Source: Cryobacterium sp. SO1
GTDB taxonomy: Bacteria; Actinomycetota; Actinomycetes; Actinomycetales; Microbacteriaceae
DNA: 64,000 nt
Direction: 5' to 3'
Assembly: GCF_004210215.2 (NCBI RefSeq)
Contig: NZ_CP067394.1
Coordinates: 2,108,001-2,172,000 of the forward strand
Below are positions 56,818 to 64,000 of this stretch, piece after piece. Under the pieces are notes generated by a model, which saw only the letters and a list, made by a program, of their open reading frames with translations, was not told the origin of the DNA and did no database searches. Numbering within the stretch: the first letter of the stretch is position 1; each line of letters starts with the position of its first letter. The translations under genes and the position numbers were made by a program.

Positions 56818-59147
56818 TGAGCGACCTCCGCGGTAGCGGTGGCTGCGGGGACGAGCAGCGCGACCGGGTAGCGCGCCAGCAGCTCGGTCAGGCGCACTTC
56901 GCCGCCGGGGTGGCGAGTGCCGGTGAGCGTGTCCTGCCAGAAGTGCCCGGCGAGCATGATCGTGGTGTCACCCCAACCGGTGCGGGCCAGTGCGTCCGGC
57001 AACCGGGTCGCCACGGTCACGGCGCCGCCGCGGTCGTAGGCCACCACGTGCGCGGCGGCCGGCCCGAACGCCTCGATGGGCGCGTGGCGGGTGAACAACT
57101 CCGGCCGTTCCCGTCGGAGCCGGAGCGCCCGGGTGGTGACGAGGAGCTTCGCGGCGCCGGTCTCGTCGATCGGCGGGAGCCAGCCGTCGGTCACACGGTC
57201 CAGGTAGTCCCGCCGCACGACGTAGTCCACCGGGCGCCGGTTGTCGGGATCGACCAGGGACATCTCCCAGAGTTCGCTGCCCTGGTACACGTCAGGCACG
57301 CCGGGCGCGGTGATCTGGATGAGCTTGAGGGCGAGGGAGTTGCTCCAGCCGGCTCGTTGCACCCGGTCGACGAAGGCCGCGACGGTGCTCTGGAGCGGCC
57401 CGGGCTCGGCCAGGCGCCGGACCAGGTCCCGCATCGCGTTCTCGAAGGTCTCGTTCGGCGCGGTCCAGGTGGTCGAGAGGTTCGCCTCCCTGGACGCCTT
57501 CTCGGCGTAGCCGATCAGACGGTCGGTCGAAGCCGGCCAGGACCCGACGATCGCCTGCCAGAGCAGGTTTTCGAACGGGGCGTCGCCCAGCGGTGCCAGG
57601 CTGCGGAGCTCGGCGAGCACGGCGGCCCATTCGTCTGGAATCTCGGCCAGGACCGAGATGCGGGCCCGCACGTCTTCGCCGCGTTTGGTGTCGTGGGTGG
57701 ACAGCGTGGTCTGCGAGGCGGGCGCGACAGCCAGCCGGGTCTGCTGGCGGCGGTGGAACTCGGCGACCGGAACCGCGAACTCGCTCGGGTCCGCGCCGAC
57801 CTCGTTGAGGGAGGTGAGCCGGCTGTAGCGGTAGTAGGCGGTGTCTTCGACGCCCTTGGCCATCACCATCCCCGAGGTCTGCTGGAAGCGGACGGCGGCC
57901 GGATGTGTGGGGTCGGTGAGGTACGGCTGCAGTGCGGTGATGGTGCCGTCCAGGTCGGGACGGCGCTGCCGGGCCAGCCGCACCGCGGTGTCGAGTTCGT
58001 GCCGGCCGACGGGCAGGTAGGAGCGGTATACCGGGAACCAGGCGATGAGTTCCGACAGGGCGTCGACAGCGTCGGGCACCTCGGGGAGCAGTCGGTCGAG
58101 TCGGCGGACCTCGCTCTGCAGGATGCCGTCGGCGATGGCACGTTTGCCGCTGTACAACAGCTCGGTCCAGGACACCGGGGTCGCGGTGGCCGCGCCGGCG
58201 CGCTCGGCCTGCAGGGTGGACTCCAGCGCGTCGAGGGAGCCCTGGCCGGCGGGGTCGACGAGGACCCTGTCGAAGTCGGCGAGGGCGTCATAGCCGGTGG
58301 TGCCGTCGGTCGACCAGCTGCTGGGCAGCTGTTCGCGGCCCTCGAGGATCTTCTCGACCAGCAGGTAGCCGTCCGGCATGGCCGCGTGCAGCCGGTCGAG
58401 ATAGCCGCCGGGGTCGGCGAGGCCGTCGGGGTGGTCGACCCGCAGGCCCTGAACCTGGCCGGAATGCACCCAGCGCAGGATTTCGCGGTGGGATTCGTCG
58501 AAGACCCAGGGCACCTCGACCCGAACCCCCGCGAGGGTGTTCACGGCGAAGAAGCGACGGTAGTTCAGGTCGGTGTCTGCGCGGCGCCAGTTGACCAACT
58601 CGTAGTGCTGCCGGTCGTGCACCTCGGCGGCGGTTGCGCCGTCGTCCGCGGTGCCGGGCGCGATCGGGAACCGGTTGTCGTAGTAGTGCAGTTCGTCGCC
58701 CACCACACTGAGCTGGTCGAGCTCGCTGTCACCGTCGCCGAGCACCGGCAGCAGCAGCCGCCCGTTACCCGCCGGCCAATCCACGTCGAACGCCTCCGCG
58801 TAGCGGGAGCCGTGCCCGGCGCGCAGCAGGTCCCACCACCAGGCGTTGCTGTGCGGCGTGTTCACGCCCACGTGGTTGGGCACGATGTCCACCAGGATGC
58901 CGCGGCCGGCCAGGACCGCCCGCTCCGACAGCCGGGCCAGCGCCTCTGGTCCGCCGCGGGCGGGGTCGACGGTGCCGTGATCGATCACGTCGTAGCCGTG
59001 GTCTGACCCTTCCTCTGCCCGCAGCAGCGGCGAGAGGTACAGCCAGTCGGCGCCGAGCTGGGTGATGTAGTCGAGCACGTCGGCCGCCGCGTCCAGATCG
59101 AAGGCCGATGTGATCTGCAGGCGATAGGTGGAGACGGGGAGGCTCAT
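56814..59147 (-). CDS. treY: Malto-oligosyltrehalose synthase
   Basis: A 777-residue GH13 isomerase that converts the reducing-end alpha-1,4 bond of a maltooligosaccharide into an alpha-1,1 trehalose bond. Seen are [58 protein letters not shown] and [18 protein letters not shown]. Length is normal. It starts 5 bp after the glgX stop and overlaps treZ. Confidence 0.97.
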   Translation of the reverse strand: MSLPVSTYRLQITSAFDLDAAADVLDYITQLGADWLYLSPLLRAEEGSDHGYDVIDHGTVDPARGGPEALARLSERAVLAGRGILVDIVPNHVGVNTPHSNAWWWDLLRAGHGSRYAEAFDVDWPAGNGRLLLPVLGDGDSELDQLSVVGDELHYYDNRFPIAPGTADDGATAAEVHDRQHYELVNWRRADTDLNYRRFFAVNTLAGVRVEVPWVFDESHREILRWVHSGQVQGLRVDHPDGLADPGGYLDRLHAAMPDGYLLVEKILEGREQLPSSWSTDGTTGYDALADFDRVLVDPAGQGSLDALESTLQAERAGAATATPVSWTELLYSGKRAIADGILQSEVRRLDRLLPEVPDAVDALSELIAWFPVYRSYLPVGRHELDTAVRLARQRRPDLDGTITALQPYLTDPTHPAAVRFQQTSGMVMAKGVEDTAYYRYSRLTSLNEVGADPSEFAVPVAEFHRRQQTRLAVAPASQTTLSTHDTKRGEDVRARISVLAEIPDEWAAVLAELRSLAPLGDAPFENLLWQAIVGSWPASTDRLIGYAEKASREANLSTTWTAPNETFENAMRDLVRRLAEPGPLQSTVAAFVDRVQRAGWSNSLALKLIQITAPGVPDVYQGSELWEMSLVDPDNRRPVDYVVRRDYLDRVTDGWLPPIDETGAAKLLVTTRALRLRRERPELFTRHAPIEAFGPAAAHVVAYDRGGAVTVATRLPDALARTGWGDTTIMLAGHFWQDTLTGTRHPGGEVRLTELLARYPVALLVPAATATAEVAQ

Positions 59148-59152
59148 GTCGG

Positions 59153-61381
59153 TTACGCGTGTCCTTCGGTCGAGGAGTACGGGTCCGGCAGCACCGGCAG
59201 CGTCAGTGGGGTGGTCGGCGGCGACGGGTGGCTGGCCAGGGACGCGGCGACGGAGTAGTCGGGGACGACCTCGGGTTCGTGGTACTCGCGCAGCACGACG
59301 AGCGACCGGCCCTTCGCCGTGTGGATGGCGCCGGCCGGGCGGGGCAGCGAGTCGGCGCCCACTCCCCCGGTGTCGATCACGATCTCCCAGGCCGGGGAGT
59401 ACTCGGCGCTCGGCAGGGTGAATTCGACGTCCTCGGCATCCGCGTTGAACAGCAGGATGAAGTTGACGTCGGTGACTTCGCGGCCGCGGGAGTCGCGCTC
59501 CCGGATGCCCTGGCCGTTCAGGAACATGCTCACGGTTCGGGCCCGGCTTTCGTCCCAGTCTTCGGCCCGCATCTCTTCACCGTCGGTGTTCAGCCAGACG
59601 ATGTCGGCCAGCGGGTCGCCGGCTCCGCGCTTGCCGGGGTGGCCGTCGAAGAAACGGCTGCGGCGGAAGGTGGGGTGTTCCTTGCGAAGGCGTACGACGG
59701 CTGCGGTGAATTCGATCAGGGGCGCATCGGCTTCGTCCCAGTGGATCCAGCTGAGCTCGGAGTCCTGCGCGTAGGTGTTGTTGTTGCCCTTCTGGGTGCG
59801 ACCGAGTTCGTCGCCGTGCAGAATCATCGGCACGCCCTGGGAGAGCAGCATCGTGGCGATGAAGTTGCGTTGCTGACGGCCGCGGAGGGTTCGGATGGCG
59901 TCGTCGTCGGTGGGCCCCTCGACACCCGAGTTCCAGGACCGGTTGTGGCTCTCGCCGTCGTTGTTGCCCTCGCCGTTAGCGTCGTTGTGCTTCTCGTTGT
60001 ACGAGACCAAATCGTTGAGGGTGAAACCGTCGTGAGCGGTGACGAAGTTGATCGAAGCGACCGGGCGGCGCCCCGAGTGCTCGTAAAGGTCGGCGGATCC
60101 GGAGATGCGGGAGGCGAATTCGCCCAGGGTCGACGGTTCGCCGCGCCAGAAGTCGCGCACGGTGTCGCGATACTTGCCGTTCCACTCCGTCCACTGCGGC
60201 GGGAAGTTGCCAACCTGGTAGCCGCCGGGGCCGACGTCCCAGGGCTCGGCGATGAGCTTGACCTGGGAGACGATCGGGTCCTGCTGCACGAGCTCGAAGA
60301 AGGTGGAGAGCTTGTCGACGTCGTACAGGTCGCGGGCCAGGGCACTCGCGAGGTCGAACCTGAAACCGTCCACGTGCATCTCGATGGCCCAGTAGCGCAG
60401 TGAGTCCATGATCAGCTGCAGCGAGTGCGGGTGCCGCACGTTGAGGGTGTTTCCGGTGCCGGTGTAGTCCATGTAATAGCGACCGTCGTCGTCCATCAGC
60501 CGGTAGTAGGCGGCGTTGTCGATGCCCTTGAAGGAGATGGTCGGGCCGAGGTGGTTGCCCTCAGCGGTGTGGTTGTAGACCACGTCGAGGATGACCTCGA
60601 TGCCGGCGGCGTGCAGGTTCTTGACCATGCCCTTGAATTCCTGCACCTGCTGGCCGAGGTCGCCGCTGGAGGAGTAGGCGTTGTGCGGGGCGAAGAAGCC
60701 GATGGTGTTGTAGCCCCAGTAGTTGCTCAGGCCCTGGTCCTGCAGGGTGGAGTCGTTGACGAACTGGTGCACCGGCATCAGCTCGATCGCGGTGACGCCG
60801 AGCTTCTGCAGGTGCTCGATGACCGACGGATGCGCCACGGCCGCGTAGGTGCCGCGCTGGGACTCCGGCACCTCGGTCTGCAGCTGGGTGAGCCCCTTGA
60901 CGTGGGCCTCGTAGATCACCGATTCGCTGTATGGGGTGCGAGGCGACCGGTCGCCGGTCCAGTCGAAGAATGGGTTGACAACGACGCCGAGCATCATGTG
61001 CGGGGCGGAGTCCTCGTCGTTACGGGAATCCGGCTCGCCGAAATTGTAGGAGAACAGGGCCTGGTCCCAGTCCATGACACCGCAGGTGGCCTTGGCATAC
61101 GGGTCGAGCAGCAGCTTGTTCGGGTTGGCGCGCTTGCCCTCGCTCGGGTTGTACTCGCCGTGCACCCGGTAGCCGTAGCGCTGGCCCGGCTGTACCTCCG
61201 GTAGGTAGCAGTGCCAGACGAAAGCGCTGGATTCGCGCACCTCCACGGGCGTCTCGGCGCCGTTCTCGTCGAACAGGCAGAGCTCTACCCGCTCGGCGGC
61301 CTCACTGAAGAGAGCGAAGTTGGTGCCGCTGCCGTCATAGGTTGCGCCGAGCGGGTAGGCAGTTCCGGGCCAGGTTTCCAC
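59153..61381 (-). CDS. glgX: Glycogen debranching enzyme GlgX/TreX
   Basis: A 742-residue GH13 debranching enzyme that cleaves alpha-1,6 branches of glycogen. A CBM48 domain (residues about 1-130) precedes the barrel with VILDVVYNHTAEGNHLGPT, VDGFRFDLASALARD, VKLIAEPWDVGPGGYQVG and INFVTAHDGFTLNDLVSY. The GTG at 61381 (VETWPGTAYPLGATYDG) has GAGGAG at 61388-61394; the further upstream frame to 61477 is rejected. As first gene of the operon it produces linear chains for TreY and TreZ, linking glycogen to trehalose, a common osmo- and cold-protectant. Confidence 0.96.
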   Translation of the reverse strand: METWPGTAYPLGATYDGSGTNFALFSEAAERVELCLFDENGAETPVEVRESSAFVWHCYLPEVQPGQRYGYRVHGEYNPSEGKRANPNKLLLDPYAKATCGVMDWDQALFSYNFGEPDSRNDEDSAPHMMLGVVVNPFFDWTGDRSPRTPYSESVIYEAHVKGLTQLQTEVPESQRGTYAAVAHPSVIEHLQKLGVTAIELMPVHQFVNDSTLQDQGLSNYWGYNTIGFFAPHNAYSSSGDLGQQVQEFKGMVKNLHAAGIEVILDVVYNHTAEGNHLGPTISFKGIDNAAYYRLMDDDGRYYMDYTGTGNTLNVRHPHSLQLIMDSLRYWAIEMHVDGFRFDLASALARDLYDVDKLSTFFELVQQDPIVSQVKLIAEPWDVGPGGYQVGNFPPQWTEWNGKYRDTVRDFWRGEPSTLGEFASRISGSADLYEHSGRRPVASINFVTAHDGFTLNDLVSYNEKHNDANGEGNNDGESHNRSWNSGVEGPTDDDAIRTLRGRQQRNFIATMLLSQGVPMILHGDELGRTQKGNNNTYAQDSELSWIHWDEADAPLIEFTAAVVRLRKEHPTFRRSRFFDGHPGKRGAGDPLADIVWLNTDGEEMRAEDWDESRARTVSMFLNGQGIRERDSRGREVTDVNFILLFNADAEDVEFTLPSAEYSPAWEIVIDTGGVGADSLPRPAGAIHTAKGRSLVVLREYHEPEVVPDYSVAASLASHPSPPTTPLTLPVLPDPYSSTEGHA

Positions 61382-61487
61382 GGTGTACTCCTCGAGGAAG
61401 GTGAGAGCGAAAGGATGATGGTGAGTGATGTGCCTGCGCCCAACCCACATGTTCACGCTACCCCGTCCGGGGCCCACCGAATTCCCG

Positions 61488-62522
61488 TCAGGCCATGAGT
61501 TCGTGCACCATGGGTGCCACCTCGGTGCCGTACAGCTGGATACTGTTCATCAGCTTCTCGTGCGAGAGGGTGCCCAGGCTGTATTTGAGGTCGAAGCGGG
61601 ACAGCGAGAGCCCGGTGGCCATCTTGGCGATCTTGGTGGCGACGGTCTGCGGGGAGCCGACGAACAGGGCGCCGTCGGGCCCGGCATCCTGTTCGAACCG
61701 GGCCTTGGTGGCCGGACCCCACCCGCGTTCCCGGCCGATACGGTCCTGCATGGCGCGGTAGTGCGGCCACATCTCCTCGCGGGCCTGCTCGTCGGTGGCG
61801 GCGATGTAACCGGGCGAGTGCTCGCCGATCGGCAGGCGGTCACGGCCGAACTGGTCGAGTGCACGGTGGTAGAGGTCGGTGAATTGGGCGAACGCCAACG
61901 GTTCCCCACCGATGATGGCGAGCATCAGGGGCAGGCCGTAATGGGCGGCGCGTACCACGGACTGCGGGCTGCCGCCCACGCCGATCCAGGTGCGGATAGT
62001 GCCGGATTCGGTGGGCGGGAACACCCGCTGGTCGGCCAGCGCGCTGCGGGTCTTCCCCGACCAGGTCACCGGTTCCTCCTTGAGCAGTTCGCTGAAGAGT
62101 TCGAGCTTCTCCTCGAACAGCTGCTCGTAGTCGCTGAGCTCGAGGCCGAACAGGGGAAAGGACTCGGTGAACGAACCACGGCCGAGGATGACCTCCGCAC
62201 GGCCGTTGGAGACGGCGTCGAGGGTGGCGAAGCGCTGGAACACCCGTACCGGGTCGTCGGAGCTCAGCACGGTGACGGCGGAGCCGAGCCTGATGGTGCT
62301 GGTCTGTCCGGCGATCGCCGCCAGGACGACCTCGGGAGCGGAGACGGCGAAGTCCTCCCGGTGGTGTTCGCCGATGCCGAAGAAGCTCAGGCCGACCTCG
62401 TCGGCCAGCACCGCCTCTGCGACGACGTTGCGTAGCACCTGGGCGTGTCCGAGCAGGCTCCCGTCCGCGGCGTAGGTGACGTCGCCGAACGTGTCGAGAC
62501 CCAGTTCCAGTGTCGGTGCCAT
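61488..62522 (-). CDS. LLM class flavin-dependent oxidoreductase
   Basis: A 344-residue luciferase-like monooxygenase. LELGLDTFGDV, FFGIGEHHREDFAVSAPEV, VLSSDDPVRVFQRFATLDAV and WIGVGGSPQSVVRAAHYGL are family blocks for FMN or F420-independent binding and barrel strands. The substrate cannot be told. The ATG at 62522 (MAPTLELG) matches family starts, though the ribosome binding site is weak. A symmetric ATGC-N4-GCAT site lies 28 bp upstream. Confidence 0.92.
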   Translation of the reverse strand: MAPTLELGLDTFGDVTYAADGSLLGHAQVLRNVVAEAVLADEVGLSFFGIGEHHREDFAVSAPEVVLAAIAGQTSTIRLGSAVTVLSSDDPVRVFQRFATLDAVSNGRAEVILGRGSFTESFPLFGLELSDYEQLFEEKLELFSELLKEEPVTWSGKTRSALADQRVFPPTESGTIRTWIGVGGSPQSVVRAAHYGLPLMLAIIGGEPLAFAQFTDLYHRALDQFGRDRLPIGEHSPGYIAATDEQAREEMWPHYRAMQDRIGRERGWGPATKARFEQDAGPDGALFVGSPQTVATKIAKMATGLSLSRFDLKYSLGTLSHEKLMNSIQLYGTEVAPMVHELMA

Positions 62523-62550
62523 GTGTGGTGCGCCTTTCCCCTCAGTTTGC

Positions 62551-62562
62551 ATGCATACGCAT
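62551..62562. promoter_or_regulatory. ATGC-N4-GCAT symmetric site upstream of the LLM gene
   Basis: ATGCATACGCAT, embedded in an AT-rich alternating stretch (TTTGCATGCATACGCATATG). It shares the half-site and spacing of the site before yceI (52730-52741), suggesting a common dimeric regulator. Confidence 0.45.
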
Positions 62563-62619
62563 ATGAGGGGTCAACTGCCGGCACCCCTGTCCTATTCCGG
62601 ATGCGACCAGCCGGTACCG

Positions 62620-64000
62620 TCAGTGCCGCACGAAAACGCCCGTCGTCGTCTCGGTGACCCGGCCGGCGTCGACCGTCCAGTGCCGGTCGAGTCGAACGGT
62701 AGACAGCATCCGCCGGTCGTGCGTGACCAGCAGCAGGGTGCCCGTGTAGGACTCGAGGGCCTGTTCGAGCTGTTCGATTGCGGCGAGGTCGAGGTGATTG
62801 GTGGGTTCGTCGAGCACCAACAGGTTGACCCCGATGGCCTGCAGCAGCGCGAGGCCCGCGCGGGTTCGTTCGCCGGGCGACAATGCGTCGGCGGGCCGGT
62901 TGACGTGCTCCGCCGTGAGGGAGAATTTGGCCAGGAGGGTGCGGATCTCGCCCGCGGCCAGGTCGGGCAGGCGTTGTTCGAAAATGGTCACCAGGGTCTG
63001 CTCGCCGGTCACGCTGGCCCTGGCCTGGTCGATCTCGCCGACGGCCACGCTCGCGCCCAGACTCGCCGATCCCTCATCGGGAGACCGGCGGCCGAGCAGC
63101 GCACGCAGCAGGGTGGTCTTGCCGGCCCCGTTCGGGCCGGTGATGCCGATCCGCTCTCCCGCATTGACCTGCAGGGAGACCGGGCCGAAGACGAAGTCGC
63201 CCTGCCGGATCAGAGCGTCGTTCAGGGTCGAGACCACGGTGCTGGAGCGCGGAGCGGCGCCGATGGTGAACTCGAGCTGCCATTCCTTGCGCGGTTCGTC
63301 GACCTCGTCGAGACGGCTGATGCGGCTTTCCATCTGCCGCACCTTCTGCGCCTGCTTCTCGCTGGACTCCGTGGCGGCCTTGCGACGGAGCTTGTCGTTG
63401 TCCGGGGACTTCTTCATGGCGTTCCGCACCCCCTGGCTGGACCACTCCCGTTGGGTGCGGGCGCGGCCGACCAGGTCGGCCTTCTTGTCGGCGAACTCGT
63501 CGTAGGCGGCGCGCTTCTGCCGCCTGGCCGTGGCGCGTTCCTCGAGGTAGGACTCGTAGCCGCCGCCGAAGACCCGGTTGGCGCCCTGGGCAAGGTCGAG
63601 TTCGAGGATCCGGGTGACCGAGCGGGCCAGGAACTCCCTGTCGTGGCTGACCAGCACGGCTCCGCCGCGGAGGCCCGACACAAACGCCTCCAGGCGCTCG
63701 AGGCCGTCGAGGTCGAGGTCGTTGGTGGGTTCGTCGAGCAGCACGATGTCGAACCTTGACAGCAGCAGTGCGGCCAGGCCGACCCTGGCGGCCTGGCCGC
63801 CGGAGAGCGAGGTCATCAGGGCATCCGCGGCCACATCGGCGTCGAGGGTGAGACCGAGGTCGTGCAACACGCCGGGCAGCCTGTCGTCGAGGTCGGCCGC
63901 GCCGCTGGCCAGCCAGCGGTCGAGGGCGACGGAGTAGGCCTCGGCCGGGTCCGCTCCGCCGGCCACGGCAGGCTCGGCCAGGGCGGCGGCGGCGGCATCC
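62620..64000 (-). CDS. ABC-F family ATP-binding protein (5' end outside the window)
   Basis: About 460 residues of a duplicated soluble ABC ATPase are present; the start and the first Walker A lie beyond 64000. The first cassette shows SLSGGQAARVGLAALLLSR and VLLDEPTNDLDLDGLERLE. A charged linker (KADLVGRARTQREWSSQGVR) is followed by a second cassette with GITGPNGAGKTTLLRALLG, LSPGERTRAGLALLQA and VLDEPTNHLDLAAIEQLE. No transmembrane segments are seen. ABC-F proteins act on the ribosome, some giving antibiotic resistance; which subgroup this is cannot be decided here. Confidence 0.93.
   Translation of the reverse strand, partial: DAAAAALAEPAVAGGADPAEAYSVALDRWLASGAADLDDRLPGVLHDLGLTLDADVAADALMTSLSGGQAARVGLAALLLSRFDIVLLDEPTNDLDLDGLERLEAFVSGLRGGAVLVSHDREFLARSVTRILELDLAQGANRVFGGGYESYLEERATARRQKRAAYDEFADKKADLVGRARTQREWSSQGVRNAMKKSPDNDKLRRKAATESSEKQAQKVRQMESRISRLDEVDEPRKEWQLEFTIGAAPRSSTVVSTLNDALIRQGDFVFGPVSLQVNAGERIGITGPNGAGKTTLLRALLGRRSPDEGSASLGASVAVGEIDQARASVTGEQTLVTIFEQRLPDLAAGEIRTLLAKFSLTAEHVNRPADALSPGERTRAGLALLQAIGVNLLVLDEPTNHLDLAAIEQLEQALESYTGTLLLVTHDRRMLSTVRLDRHWTVDAGRVTETTTGVFVRH

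Noticed and set aside
56775..59006. A 743-residue open frame opposite treY
   Set aside because: Antisense shadow of treY; no family motif and no ribosome binding site.

Overview
The window looks like chromosomal core DNA from a high-GC actinobacterium of the Microbacteriaceae, most like Cryobacterium or a close relative. The evidence is the strong G/C third-position bias, GTG and TTG starts, the marker families SepH, DUF3000, DUF3093, DUF3159, DUF3710 and DUF4193, and the conserved order thrS-HIT-pdxST-yebC-ruvCAB-yajC-secDF-rel followed by DUF349, cyclophilin, rarA and rpsD. The genus is inferred from gene content and order only; no search was run. No prophage, insertion sequence, CRISPR array or origin was seen, and no gene-free stretch exceeds about 275 bp.

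Layout. 1-7000: the first 15 codons of rpsD, a frameshifted rarA, a membrane-anchored cyclophilin, a DUF349 protein, an AbiEi-like gene and the (p)ppGpp synthetase/hydrolase rel. 7000-13550: a leftward block of translocation genes (yajC-secD-secF) and Holliday-junction genes (ruvCAB with yebC). 13740-18570: PLP synthase pdxST, a HIT protein and thrS. 18640-19880: a tRNA island in which a Gly-Cys-Val tRNA operon is tandemly duplicated with its promoter region, plus a rightward tRNA-Val(CAC). 19900-30900: glpX, a flavin oxidoreductase/methyltransferase pair, DUF2071, a flotillin, a SHOCT/DUF6325 pair separated by a 17-bp minisatellite, a large LuxR-type ATPase regulator, an orphan PemK/MazF-like toxin and zapE. 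31000-39500: sseA-sufE (sulfur transfer), an alpha/beta hydrolase, DUF3000-RNase D and the fatty-acid beta-oxidation pair. 39500-44800: dxs (isoprenoid precursor synthesis) and aconitase, with a palindrome and a weak iron-box-like sequence upstream. 44800-54900: conserved actinobacterial genes (DUF3159, DUF3710, dut, DUF3093, DUF4193, sepH), an AlkZ-like protein, FUSC, TMEM175, YceI and MpaB-like genes. 55000-61400: the glgX-treY-treZ operon, which converts glycogen to trehalose. 61488-64000: an LLM flavin oxidoreductase and an incomplete ABC-F ATPase.

The most unusual signals are: short repeat-like DNA carried in frame inside thrS and acnA; a one-base frameshift near the 3' end of rarA; the duplicated tRNA operon; an oxidoreductase with a CPYCHG active site coupled to a methyltransferase; a perfect 18-bp palindrome in the acn promoter; a shared ATGC-N4-GCAT site upstream of yceI and the LLM gene; and several short in-frame or intergenic minisatellites.
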